The position numbers and the translations under genes are program-made. Under the pieces are notes generated by a model. That model saw only the letters and a program-made list of their open reading frames with translations, searched no databases and was not told the DNA's origin. A stretch of DNA of 64,000 nucleotides from Myxococcales bacterium. Its GTDB lineage: Bacteria; Myxococcota_A; Bradymonadia; UBA7976; UBA1532. The stretch lies in the NCBI GenBank assembly GCA_020633465.1, contig JACKDN010000032.1, forward strand, positions 1 through 64,000, read 5' to 3'. Below, piece by piece: positions 18,726 through 30,393 of the stretch; position 1 is the stretch's first letter, and the number at the start of each line of letters is the position of its first letter.

Positions 18726-19252
18726 GCCTTCTTCGACTCGAGGTAGGCGGTGAGGGCGTCGGTGGTCTTCTGGAAGTTGGGCTGGATCATGCGGCCCACG
18801 AAGTCCTCGACCATGCCGGTGACCTTGTTGACCATCAGGCGCGGCACCAGACCCTTCAGGTCGAGCTTCAGCTCGCCGACGATGCGCGTCTCGGTGCCGC
18901 CGTCCTTCACCTCGTGATAGGTGGTCGAGCCGCGGCAGTCGATGCGCTCGGTCATGAAGGCCATCTCGAGGCGCCAGTCGCAGCGCATCTGCCCGGGCAT
19001 CCAGTGGGCGTGGTCCAGCCAGTACAGCTGCTCGGGCTTGACGAAGGGGCGCGCCGCGGCGGGCACCTCGGTCTGCGCCGCCTGCCAGCGGTTGACCAGC
19101 TTCACCTCGCCGTCGTCGAGCTCTTCGCGCGACTTCACCTCGATGCTGGCGATGTTGGGCATGTACTCGGCGAGCGCCGGCAGCTGGTCGCGCATGGCCT
19201 CGAAGACATCCGCGAGGGGGAAGGGGCAGTGGGTGACGACGTCGATCTTCAT
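18722..19252 (-). CDS. START/SRPBCC-like lipid- or ligand-binding protein
   Basis: 176 residues from ATG at 19252, with GGAG about ten bases upstream. MKIDVVTHCPFPLADVFEAM at the start and the long C-terminal amphipathic helix are typical of the SRPBCC helix-grip fold. The central strands (EVKSREELDDGEVKLVNRW, CDWRLEMAFMTERIDCRGS) line the presumed cavity. No signal peptide, so cytoplasmic, and no catalytic residues can be assigned. Coupled by a GTGA overlap to the following lipoprotein gene, although the two products would sit in different compartments. Confidence 0.78.
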   Translation of the reverse strand: MKIDVVTHCPFPLADVFEAMRDQLPALAEYMPNIASIEVKSREELDDGEVKLVNRWQAAQTEVPAAARPFVKPEQLYWLDHAHWMPGQMRCDWRLEMAFMTERIDCRGSTTYHEVKDGGTETRIVGELKLDLKGLVPRLMVNKVTGMVEDFVGRMIQPNFQKTTDALTAYLESKKA

Positions 19253-19356
19253 GGGGGCTCCGCTGGGTTGGCGCGCCATCTTAGCCGACGGGCGTGGGCG
19301 TGGCACGCGCGTCGCGGCGCTGGCGTCGTTCGGCGCGGCGGCCTACCTTTCGAGGC

Positions 19357-20178
19357 ATGGTCGCCGACCCACCCTTCACCGCCAGCCGCGTCGTGGTGCT
19401 GGACCTCGAGACCACCGGCACCGATCCGGCGGTCGACCGAATCATCGAGATCGGGACGGCGGTGTTCCTGGGCGGGCGGCCGTCGGAGTGGCGGCGCTCG
19501 CGGGTGGATCCCGGGGTGCCCATCCCGCCCGACGCCACGGCCGTGCACGGTATCAGCGACGCGGACGTGGCGGGCCAGCCGACGATGGCGGCGCTGGCGC
19601 CGCGCCTGCTGGGGCACCTGCGGGCCGAGGGCGGGGTGCTGGTGGGCTACAACGCGCGGCGCTTCGACGTGCCCCTGCTGAACGCCGAGCTGGCGCGGGC
19701 CGGCCGACCGGAGCGTGTCGAGCCCGATCAGGTGCTCGATCTGATGGTCTTCGCGCGGTGGTACCACCGCGACCGGCGGCGGCGGCGGCTGGCGGATCTG
19801 TGCGCGTGGTACGGCATCGCGCTGGACGAGGCGCACGCGGCCGCCGCCGACTCGGCGGCCACCGGCTTCCTCTTGTTCGCGATGATCAACGACGGCGTGG
19901 TGCCGCCGACGGTGCAGGCGGCCTTCGCCGAGCAGCGCCGCCTGCTGCCGTTGCTGGCCGAGGAGCGGCGGCGCTGGGGCTGGTGGCTGTACCCGGATCG
20001 CATGACGGGCGAGCTGTGCGTGGGCAGCGGGCCGCTGGCGGGGCTGCCGCTGGCGGCGGCGGACGCCGAGTGGTTGAGCGAGGTGCTGGCGACGGAGCCC
20101 GACCTGCCGCCGGCGGCGCGGGCCGCGTTCGAGGCGCGCCTGCGCGGCGTGCCGCCGCCGACCGAGGCGCCGGGCTGA
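19357..20178 (+). CDS. DEDDh 3'-5' exonuclease (DnaQ-like)
   Basis: 274 residues from ATG at 19357. The exonuclease motifs are in order: VLDLETTGTDP (ExoI, D-x-E), AVHGISDADVAGQP, NARRFDVPLLNAEL (ExoII) and HAAAADSAAT (ExoIII, H-x4-D), so this is the DEDDh class. The extra C-terminal 100 residues, with LLPLLAEERRRWGWWLYPDR, are not part of the minimal fold. It could be a proofreading subunit, but the length and isolated position suggest a stand-alone DNA or RNA trimming enzyme. Divergent from the START-like gene with 104 bp between starts. Confidence 0.9.
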   Translation: MVADPPFTASRVVVLDLETTGTDPAVDRIIEIGTAVFLGGRPSEWRRSRVDPGVPIPPDATAVHGISDADVAGQPTMAALAPRLLGHLRAEGGVLVGYNARRFDVPLLNAELARAGRPERVEPDQVLDLMVFARWYHRDRRRRRLADLCAWYGIALDEAHAAAADSAATGFLLFAMINDGVVPPTVQAAFAEQRRLLPLLAEERRRWGWWLYPDRMTGELCVGSGPLAGLPLAAADAEWLSEVLATEPDLPPAARAAFEARLRGVPPPTEAPG

Positions 20179-20259
20179 CCGGGACCGAAGGGCCCGCGCG
20201 TCATCGGCGTCGTCGCCGATCCCCGCCCCGGCCGCCGCGACGTCCCGAAACCCTCGTCG

Positions 20260-20982
20260 TTACGACAGGTTGTGGAACACCCGCTGGACGTCGTCGTCCT
20301 GCTCGAGGCGGTCGACCAGCTTCAGCACCTCGGTCGCTTGATCCTCGGGCAGCTCGACCATCGTCATCGGGATGTACTCCAGCTCCGACGAGATGGGCGT
20401 GATGCCGCGCGCCTCGATGCCCTGCTGCAGGGCGCCGAAGTCGGCGAACTCGCAGCGGGCGATCAGCAGGGGCTCGCCGTCGTCGCTGACCCCCTCGCCG
20501 AGCTCTTCGAGGCCGTGGTCGATGAGCTCGAGCTCGAGCTCGTCGGCGTCGAGGCCCTCGGGGTTCAGCCGGAACACGCCCATGCGCTTGAACAGGTAGG
20601 ACACGCTGCCGTTGGTGCCCAGGTTGCCGCCGCCTTTGTTGAAGTGCATGCGCACGTTGGCGACGGTGCGCGTGTTGTTGTCGGTGGCGGTCTCGACCAG
20701 GATGGGCACGCCGTGCGGCGCGTAGCCCTCGAAGATGACCTCTTCGTAGTCCTCGGCGCCCTGGCCCGAGGCGCGCTTGATGGCAGCCTCGACCTTGTCC
20801 TTGGGCATGTTGACGGCGCGCGCGTTCTGGATCACGCGGCGCAGCGCCGGGTTGTTCTCCGGGCTGGGCCCCCCCGCCTTGACGGCGATGTTGATGTCCT
20901 TGCCGATGCGGGTGAAGGCCTTGGCCATGCGGTCCCAGCGGGCGAACATGGTGGCCTTGCGGGTCTCGAAGATGCGTCCCAC
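20260..20982 (-). CDS. yebC: YebC/PmpR family protein
   Basis: 240 residues from GTG at 20982, with GGAGG upstream. The N-terminal arm (FARWDRMAKAFTRIGKDINI), ARAVNMPKDKVEAAIKRASG, VEFEGYAPHG-like IFEGYAPHGV and the TDNNNRT-like TATDNNTRT block are diagnostic. YebC proteins were long described as DNA-binding regulators; mitochondrial TACO1 and recent bacterial work link the family to translation of difficult sequences. It is cytoplasmic, of normal length, and monocistronic here. Confidence 0.95.
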   Translation of the reverse strand: MGRIFETRKATMFARWDRMAKAFTRIGKDINIAVKAGGPSPENNPALRRVIQNARAVNMPKDKVEAAIKRASGQGAEDYEEVIFEGYAPHGVPILVETATDNNTRTVANVRMHFNKGGGNLGTNGSVSYLFKRMGVFRLNPEGLDADELELELIDHGLEELGEGVSDDGEPLLIARCEFADFGALQQGIEARGITPISSELEYIPMTMVELPEDQATEVLKLVDRLEQDDDVQRVFHNLS

Positions 20983-21087
20983 GGGCGCCTCCGGTGATAC
21001 AGAAACGGGCGGATGATCTAGCGGGACGCGCGGCGCTGCGCAACGTGCTGTCGCGCAGCGAGGCCTCGGGCGCGGCCGGCGCGCGGA

Positions 21088-23056
21088 TCAGCCGGGGTGG
21101 CGCGACCGCGCGGCCCGGGCCGCCGGGCGCGTATGCCGGCGGCGCAGCAGGCCGACCAGCAGCAGCGCCGCCCAGGGCAGGGGGGGCTCGCCGGCGCGGT
21201 CGCGCAGCCGCCCTCGGCCTGCACGCCGTCGGCGCCCCGGACTCGACGTCGCCGGCGTCACCGCCGCGTGGGCGCACCGCGCCGCCGACGCCCGAGAGGC
21301 CCGCGTCGTAGGGGATGGGGCGGGCGCCGCCCGCGCCCAGGCTGGGATCCGGGGGCCCGCCGGGGCCGTCCGGCGCGCCCGCGTCGGGGGTGGGCGGCGG
21401 CGGGGGTGGTGGCTCGGTGGGGGCCTCGGGATCGAGGCGGACGTCGTCGATGCGCGCGGTGTCGCCGGCCGCGCCGTCGTCGCCGAGCGGCCAGACGCGC
21501 AGGCGTGCCAGCGTGCCGCCCCAGCCGGGGCCCAAGTGGACCAGCGGCGAGGCGCGGTCGAAGTCGATCGCCCGCGCGTCGTCGACGTCGACCTCGCCGT
21601 CGAGCTGCCAGGCCACGCGGCCGGCGCCGGTGTCGGCGTCGCCCAGGGTGATGCGCAGGCCTGGCCAGCCGGCGAGGGGCACGCGCACCGGCGGGCTCTC
21701 GACGCAGGGGGCCGCGCCCGCGACGTCGACCACCAGCGCGCCGCCCTCGACGCGCAGGCCCGCCACCGCGTCGGGCGCGCACGCTCGCCAGCCCTCGAGC
21801 AGGCCGGGATCGTCGGCGTCGAAGGCGAAGTGGGTGGGATCGTAGACGTCGAGGGCACGCTCGACGCGCAGGTCGCCGCCGTTGAAGGTCTGGCCGTCGT
21901 TCACCTCGACCGCGTCGTCCCAGCCCTCCTTCTCGCCGTAGTAACCGCGCACGTGGTTCACCCAGGCGCGCAGGTGGCGCGTGCCGTCGGCGACCGTGGC
22001 GCGCTCGGCGCGCAGCCAGAGGGTGACGCGCTTGGCCTCGCCGGCGCTGTAGCCGTTCAGGCGCAGGGTGCCTTCGGCGGGCGGCGCGTCCTCGGGCGGG
22101 TTGGCGTCGTTGTCCATGGCGTCGTTGCGCTGCCAGCTCGCCCGATCGGAGGCCGGGTGATCGGTCTCGATGAGATACCGGGTGGGCACCAGGCCCTCGG
22201 GCACGCGATAGCGCAGCGTGATGGCTGCGTCCTCGGGCGACTCGCCGCGGGTGCCGCCGTCGCCGCGGTTGTGGACGACGATCGACCAGCGCAGCGCGTC
22301 GCCGACCCAGGCGTCGGGCACGCCGCCGCTGCGACCGCCGCGCGCGAAGTCGGCGCAGTCGTCGAAGTCGCAGGGCCGGTCGGGCAGGGCCAGCTCGGCG
22401 GCGAGGTGGAAGTCGGGCTTGGTGGGCGGCGGAGGCGGCGGGGGCGGGGGCGGAGGCGGCTCGCCGCCGCGGCACTCGCTGGTGGGCAGCGCGCGGTAGG
22501 CGCCCTGATCGATCCAGTAGGTGAGCGGGCCGCCGCAGGGGCCGGTGAAGGGATCGTCGGCGTTGCCCCCTACGCGCACCTCGAAGTGCAGGTGGGGGCC
22601 GGTGGAGAAGCCGCTGCTGCCCACCTGGCCCAGCTTCTCGCCGCAGCCGACCTGCTGGCCCTCGCGCACGACGATCGAGCCGCGGCGCAGGTGGGCGTAG
22701 TAGGTCACCTTGCCGTCGTCGTGCTCGACGACGACGTGGTTGCCGAAGCCGCCGCCCCCGGCGCAGTCGGCGGTGGTGCAGCGATCGAACTCGCCGTCGT
22801 GGGTGCGGGTGACCCGCCCGGCGGCGCCGGCGACGACGTCGCGGCCGGCGTCCTGGGCCTCGAAGCGGCCGATGATGGCGATGTCGGTGCCGCGGTGGCC
22901 CCCGTAGGTGTGGCCGCCGCAGTTCCAGTCGCGGACGCCGCCGAGATCGAAGTAGGCGGTGACGGTGGCCTGGCCGATGACCGGGTTGCGGAACTCGGCG
23001 CCGCCGGCCGGGCCGGCGAGCAGCGCGAGGGCGACGACGGCGACGCCGCGCCTCAT
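21088..23056 (-). CDS. secreted M23 (LytM) peptidase with MYXO-CTERM tail, frame-broken
   Basis: ATG at 23056 overlaps the upstream lipoprotein stop (ATGA). A signal peptide ends near GGAE. The LytM domain is near residues 25-165: zinc ligands in HRGTDIA and GPHLHFEV. It then has a poly-Pro linker and two beta-rich regions with acidic Cys pairs (CDFDDCADF). As written the frame passes the expected end and would run on through yebC. Two G/C homopolymers (21235-21238 and 21180-21186) each look one base short; correcting both gives GGCATAPASP, a hydrophobic segment LPWAALLLVGLL and RRRH, a MYXO-CTERM-like sorting tail ending with TGA at 21088. About 655 residues after correction. Likely a cell-wall or interspecies peptidoglycan hydrolase. 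Confidence 0.78.
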
Positions 23057-23721
23057 CGGGGCTTCACCGTGCGGGCGGCGGGATCGAAGACGTAGAGGCC
23101 GTCGCCGGCGTCGAAGACGACGCGGCCGTCCTCGACGCGGGTGCGGTCGGGGAAGGCGGGCACCGGCGCGAAGGCGTCGCCCGGCGCGTTGGTCAGGCGG
23201 CCCGAGGCGTCGAAGAAGCCGGCGACGCCGCCGCCGGCCGAGGACACCCACAGCAGGTGGCCGTCGGGCAGGTACACGGGGCGGTCGCTGCGGCCGTCGG
23301 TGGTGACGGCCGTGGGCACGCCGCCGGGGGCCACCTGCCAGACGTCGGTGAGCGGGCGGCGCGGGCTCTTGGTGTAGGCGACGCGGCCGTCGGGGGCGAC
23401 GGTGAGATCGGGCAGGACGTCGCGATCGACCGCGACGCCGTCGACGCGCAGGGTGCCGTCGGCTTCGACCCAGGCGGCCGCGCCGGGCGCCACGGCGGTG
23501 ACGCGGGCGACGGCGCGGCGGTCGCGCCACAGGGTCGAGACGGGCGGCGCCTCGTGCGGGGGCGGGCCGGGATCGGGGACGACCCAGGCGGTGCCCGCGG
23601 TGGCGCGGACGGGCTGGGCGGTGGACGCGACGGGCGCGGGCGGGTCGGATGGGGCGCAGCCGCCGACCGCCGCCGCCAGCAGCAACGCGAGGGGCACGGT
23701 GAGGCGAAGGGCGCGGGCCAT
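23053..23721 (-). CDS. lipoprotein with beta-propeller-like repeats
   Basis: 222 residues from ATG at 23721; an ATG four codons upstream (23733) is also possible, neither with a strong ribosome site. The signal peptide ends in the lipobox VGGC. The rest resembles a few TolB/PD40-type blades (LTVAPDGRVAYTKSPRRPL, PVYLPDGHLLWVSSAGGG, FDAGDGLYVFDPAARTV). It is too short for a full propeller, so may pair with another protein. Stop overlaps the start of the M23 peptidase gene (ATGA), so the two form an operon and may act together in the envelope. Confidence 0.75.
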   Translation of the reverse strand: MARALRLTVPLALLLAAAVGGCAPSDPPAPVASTAQPVRATAGTAWVVPDPGPPPHEAPPVSTLWRDRRAVARVTAVAPGAAAWVEADGTLRVDGVAVDRDVLPDLTVAPDGRVAYTKSPRRPLTDVWQVAPGGVPTAVTTDGRSDRPVYLPDGHLLWVSSAGGGVAGFFDASGRLTNAPGDAFAPVPAFPDRTRVEDGRVVFDAGDGLYVFDPAARTVKPR

Positions 23722-23772
23722 GGACGACAGCATGGCGCACGGGGCGGGTGGCGGCAAGCGAGGGGGCAAACA

Positions 23773-23848
23773 TCCGCTGTGGCTGTAGGGCACCCCGCCC
23801 CGGGGGGATCTATCGGCCAGCCGCGACGCGTGTTGCACACAAAGTGAG
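23773..23848. repeat. 76-bp intergenic direct repeat, copy 1
   Basis: Begins TCCGCTGTGGCTGTAGGGCA and ends with ACACAAAGTGAG. It matches copy 2 (23885-23960) at 75 of 76 positions, the only difference being A versus G at 23826. It contains GTGTTGCACAC, a short stem of GTGT/ACAC, and a C4-G-C4-G6 run. It lies between the divergent lipoprotein/M23 operon and the RND efflux operon. Confidence 0.9.
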
Positions 23849-23884
23849 GTCGCCCTCACGCCCGAAGCGCAACACCTGGATCAT

Positions 23885-23960
23885 TCCGCTGTGGCTGTAG
23901 GGCACCCCGCCCCGGGGGGATCTATCGGCCAGCCGCGGCGCGTGTTGCACACAAAGTGAG
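23885..23960. repeat. 76-bp intergenic direct repeat, copy 2
   Basis: Same orientation as copy 1, with a 112-bp period and a 36-bp unrelated spacer. The 337 bp between the divergent starts at 23734 and 24071 contain these two copies and no gene. The near identity in non-coding DNA suggests a recent duplication or selection, for example a duplicated promoter or regulator site. Confidence 0.9.
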
Positions 23961-24070
23961 CCGCCCGCGCCGGCCACCTCCGCCCGGCCACGCGCCCGAT
24001 CCCATCACCAGCCTGGAACCGACGCCCCGTCCGCGGCATCTTCTCCGGCCTCGACCCGGAGTCCGCCCCC

Positions 24071-25489
24071 TTGCCGCGCGCCGCCCTGCTGGTGGCCACC
24101 GCCCTCGCGCTGGTGGCCTGCAACCCGCACCAGGCTCGCCGCGTCGACGACGTCGGCGCCGGCCCCGTCGCCGTGCCCGCCGCCTTCGCCGCCGCGGACA
24201 CCGCCGCCGCGGGCGCCGCCGCCCCGCCCGATCGCTGGTGGACCGCCTTCCACGATCCCGGCCTCGACGCCCTGATGGCCCGCGTCGAAGCCGACAACCT
24301 GTCCCTGCGCGCCGCCTTCGCCCGCCTCGACCGCGCCCGCGCCCTGGCCCGCCTCGCCGGCGCCGGCCGCTTCCCCACCCTGCAGGCCCAAGCCAGCGCC
24401 GGCACCCGCCGCACCAACTTCTTCGGCCAGACCCGCGACACCGAGGACTACAGCGTCGGCCTCGCCGCCAGCTACGAGGTCGATCTGTGGGGCCGCGCCG
24501 CCGCCCTCGCCCGCGCCGGCGAGCTGGAGGCCCGCGCCACCGCCCTCGACGTGCGCGCCGCGGGCCTGTCCGTCGCCGGCGAGGTGGCCACCGCGTGGTT
24601 CACCCTGCGCGAGCTGCGCGCCCAGCGCGCCCTGCTCGACGCCCACGTGCAGCGCAACGCGTCCCTGCTCGAGAAGCTCGAGGCCCGCGCCCAGAGCGGC
24701 CTGACGCCGGTGGTCGCCGCGCAGCAGCAGCGCCAGGTGCTGCTGGCCACCCAGAGCCAGCTGCCCGACGTCGACGGGCGCATCGCCGCCGTCGAGGCCC
24801 AGCTCGCCACCCTGGCCGGCGTGGTCCCTGGCGCCCTCGCGCTGGACGCCACCGCCGCCCTGCCCGATCCCCCCGCGCCCCCCGCCCTGGGCCTGCCCGC
24901 GGCGCTGCTCGACCGCCGCCCCGACGTGGCGGCGGCGCGCCTGCGGGTGGTCGCCGCCGACGAGCGCGTCGGGGCCGCCGTCGCCGAGCGCTGGCCCTCG
25001 CTGCGCCTGGCCGCCGACACCGGCTTCGCCGCCTCCGAGCTGGCCGATCTGATCAGCAGCTGGGTCTACAGCCTCTCCGCCTCGCTGGTGGCGCCCCTCT
25101 TCGACGGCGGCGCGCGCTCGGCCCAGGTGGACGCCCAGCGCGCGCTGGTCGAGGCCCAGCTGGCCGAGCTGGGCGCGGTGGTGCTGAACGCGCTGCGCGA
25201 GGTGCAGGACGCCCGCGCGCAGCTCGATCACGCCCGCGCGCGCGTCGAGGCGCTGGCCGCCGAGGTCGACGCGGCGCAGCGCCTGGTCGACGAGACGACG
25301 GCCCGCTTCGAGCAGGGCCTCGACGACTTCCTGCCCGTGGTCGTCGCCATCCGGGGACACCAGCAGACCGAGCGCGCGCTGCTCGCCGCGCGCCGCACCT
25401 GGCTGACCGAGGCCGTCCGCCTGCACCGCGCCCTGGGCGGCGGGTGGGACCTGAAGCCGAAGCCGAAGCCGAAGAAAGGCGACGCATGA
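24071..25489 (+). CDS. RND efflux outer-membrane lipoprotein, NodT/OprM family
   Basis: 472 residues from TTG at 24071, with CGGAG ending nine bases upstream. Lipobox ALVAC at about residue 16. DRWWTAFHDPGLDALMARV is the hallmark opening of the family, and the two structural repeats of TolC-type proteins are visible, including YSVGLAASYEVDLWGR, LPAALLDRRPDVAAARLRV and SLSASLVAPLFDGGARSAQV. It forms the trimeric exit duct of a tripartite pump. The end has a tandem KPKPKPKK tail, and its TGA overlaps the ATG of the adaptor gene by four bases. Confidence 0.94.
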   Translation: MPRAALLVATALALVACNPHQARRVDDVGAGPVAVPAAFAAADTAAAGAAAPPDRWWTAFHDPGLDALMARVEADNLSLRAAFARLDRARALARLAGAGRFPTLQAQASAGTRRTNFFGQTRDTEDYSVGLAASYEVDLWGRAAALARAGELEARATALDVRAAGLSVAGEVATAWFTLRELRAQRALLDAHVQRNASLLEKLEARAQSGLTPVVAAQQQRQVLLATQSQLPDVDGRIAAVEAQLATLAGVVPGALALDATAALPDPPAPPALGLPAALLDRRPDVAAARLRVVAADERVGAAVAERWPSLRLAADTGFAASELADLISSWVYSLSASLVAPLFDGGARSAQVDAQRALVEAQLAELGAVVLNALREVQDARAQLDHARARVEALAAEVDAAQRLVDETTARFEQGLDDFLPVVVAIRGHQQTERALLAARRTWLTEAVRLHRALGGGWDLKPKPKPKKGDA

Positions 25490-26568
25490 GCCTGCATCGC
25501 TGCCTGCTCGTCGTGCTCGCGCTCAGCGCGGCCGCCTGCGACGACGACGCGTCGTCCGCCGAGAAGGGTCCGGGCGGTCCGGGCGGCGGTCCGCCGCCGG
25601 CCCGGGTGGCCGTGGCGCCCGTGCGCACCGGCGCCCTGCGCGACGCGCGCACGTTCCTGGGGCAGACCCGCCCGGTGCAGCGCGCCGAGCTGGCGGCGGC
25701 GGTGTCCGGCAAGGTCGAGGCCGTGCCGGTGCGCGAGGGCGACGCGGTGAAGGCCGGCGATCCGCTCGTCGAGCTCGACCGGGCCCTGGTCGAGCCGCAG
25801 CTGGCCGCGGCGCGCGCCCGCGAGGCGCGCACCGGCGCCGAGCTGGCGCAGGCCCGCCGCGAGCTCGAGCGCGCCAAGAAGCTGCCCCACCCGGTGATCA
25901 CCGACGCCGAGCGCGAGAAGTTCGAGGCGCGCGTCGACATGCTCAGCGCCCAGGCCCGCGCGGACACGGCCGAGACGAAGCGCCTGCGCGCCGAGCTCGA
26001 TCGCCACGTGGTGGCCGCGCCCTTCGACGGCGTGGTCAGCGCGCGGCACGTCGAGCCGGGGGTGTGGGTCAACGCGGGCCAGCCCACCGTCGGCCTCGTC
26101 TCGTCGCAGGCCCTCGAGATCACGGTGCAGGTCGCGCAGTCGCTGCTGCCTCACCTGGCGCCCGGCCAGCCGGCGGTGCTGGTGGGCCCCGGCGACGCGA
26201 CGGCGCCGGCCGAGATCCGCGGCGTCGTGCCCACCCTGGACGCCACCACCCGCACCATCGAGGTGCGCCTCGTCCCGACCGGTGACCGACCCGCCTGGCT
26301 GGTGCCGGGCATGGCGCTCGACGTGCGCTTCGACGTGCCCGTCGGCGAGGGCCTGCTGGTGCCCCGCGACGCGCTGGTGCGCACCCCCGCGGGCGTGCGC
26401 ATCGTGAAGGCCGTCGACGGCAAGGCCGCGCCCCTCACGGTGCAGGTGACCGCCACCGCCGACGCCACCGCGCTGGTCGTGGCCGAGGGGCTCGCCGCCG
26501 GGGACACCGTCGTCACCCGCGGCAACGAGCGCGTGCGCCCGGGCCAACCCCTGCAGGTCGTGGAGTAG
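25486..26568 (+). CDS. RND efflux periplasmic adaptor (membrane fusion protein)
   Basis: 360 residues from ATG at 25486, overlapping the outer-membrane gene (ATGA). Lipobox SAAAC at about residue 18 followed by acidic residues. The domains are in the usual order: lipoyl half-motif ELAAAVSGKVEAVPVREGDAVKAGDPLVEL, a coiled-coil hairpin (about 90-145), second lipoyl half VVAAPFDGVVSARHVEPGVWV, then beta-barrel and membrane-proximal domains (PGMALDVRFDVPVGEGLLVPRDAL). It links the inner-membrane pump to the outer-membrane duct. Followed by the permease after two bases. Confidence 0.94.
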   Translation: MSLHRCLLVVLALSAAACDDDASSAEKGPGGPGGGPPPARVAVAPVRTGALRDARTFLGQTRPVQRAELAAAVSGKVEAVPVREGDAVKAGDPLVELDRALVEPQLAAARAREARTGAELAQARRELERAKKLPHPVITDAEREKFEARVDMLSAQARADTAETKRLRAELDRHVVAAPFDGVVSARHVEPGVWVNAGQPTVGLVSSQALEITVQVAQSLLPHLAPGQPAVLVGPGDATAPAEIRGVVPTLDATTRTIEVRLVPTGDRPAWLVPGMALDVRFDVPVGEGLLVPRDALVRTPAGVRIVKAVDGKAAPLTVQVTATADATALVVAEGLAAGDTVVTRGNERVRPGQPLQVVE

Positions 26569-26570
26569 CC

Positions 26571-29711
<3,141 letters not shown>

Positions 29712-29766
29712 TCCGCGGGCACACCGCCGCCTTGCCTGGCGCGGCCGCCCGCTGCATCCTGCGCCG

Positions 29767-30393
29767 ATGAACGCGCCCCCCCGCCCCCTGCCCCGGCCGC
29801 TGGTCTTCGCGGTCTTCGTGGCCTCCGGCTTCGCCGCGCTGCTGTACCAGGTCATCTGGCAGCGCGCCCTGTTCACCATCTTCGGCACCAACATCGAGTC
29901 GGTCACCGTGGTGGTCACCGCCTTCATGGTGGGCCTGGGCTTCGGCAGCCTGGCCGGCGGCGCGCTGAGCCGGCGCCCCGACCGCCCGGTGCTGACCCTC
30001 TTCGCGCTCATCGAGTGCGCCATCGGCGTCTACGGCGTCGCCTCGCTGCACCTCTTCGCCGCCGTCGGCCACACCGGCGTGGGCGGCTCGCTCGTGATCG
30101 TCGGCTTCGTCACCTTCGCGCTCGTGCTGCTGCCCACCCTGCTGATGGGCTCGACCCTGCCCCTGCTGGTGGCGCACCTGGTGCGCGTCGACGGCGACGT
30201 CGGGCAGGCCGTCGGCTGGCTGTACGCGGTGAACACCCTGGGCGCCGCCCTCGGCGCCTTCGCCGGCGCGCTGGTGCTGCTGGGCACCTTCGGCATGCAG
30301 GGCTCGGTCTACGTCGCCGCGGCGCTGAACCTGATCGTCGGCCTCGGCGTCCTGGCGCTGGCCCGCCGCGCGCCCCGGGCGGTGGCCGCGTGA
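29767..30393 (+). CDS. membrane half of a split spermidine-synthase-like transporter protein
   Basis: 208 residues from ATG at 29767. About six transmembrane helices; FVASGFAALLYQVIWQRALFTIFGTN is the characteristic start of the fused spermidine synthase/MFS-like membrane proteins, with the GSxxGG loop (GFGSLAGGALSRRPDRP). The TGA overlaps the next ATG (TGATG), and the next gene begins with a second copy of the same type of membrane unit. In many genomes the two units and the synthase-like domain are one polypeptide; here they are split. Function unknown. Confidence 0.8.
   Translation: MNAPPRPLPRPLVFAVFVASGFAALLYQVIWQRALFTIFGTNIESVTVVVTAFMVGLGFGSLAGGALSRRPDRPVLTLFALIECAIGVYGVASLHLFAAVGHTGVGGSLVIVGFVTFALVLLPTLLMGSTLPLLVAHLVRVDGDVGQAVGWLYAVNTLGAALGAFAGALVLLGTFGMQGSVYVAAALNLIVGLGVLALARRAPRAVAA

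Noticed and set aside
21018..21224. Separate small Cys-rich gene after the M23 peptidase
   Set aside because: Its sequence is the frame-shifted tail of the peptidase and contains part of the MYXO-CTERM motif.
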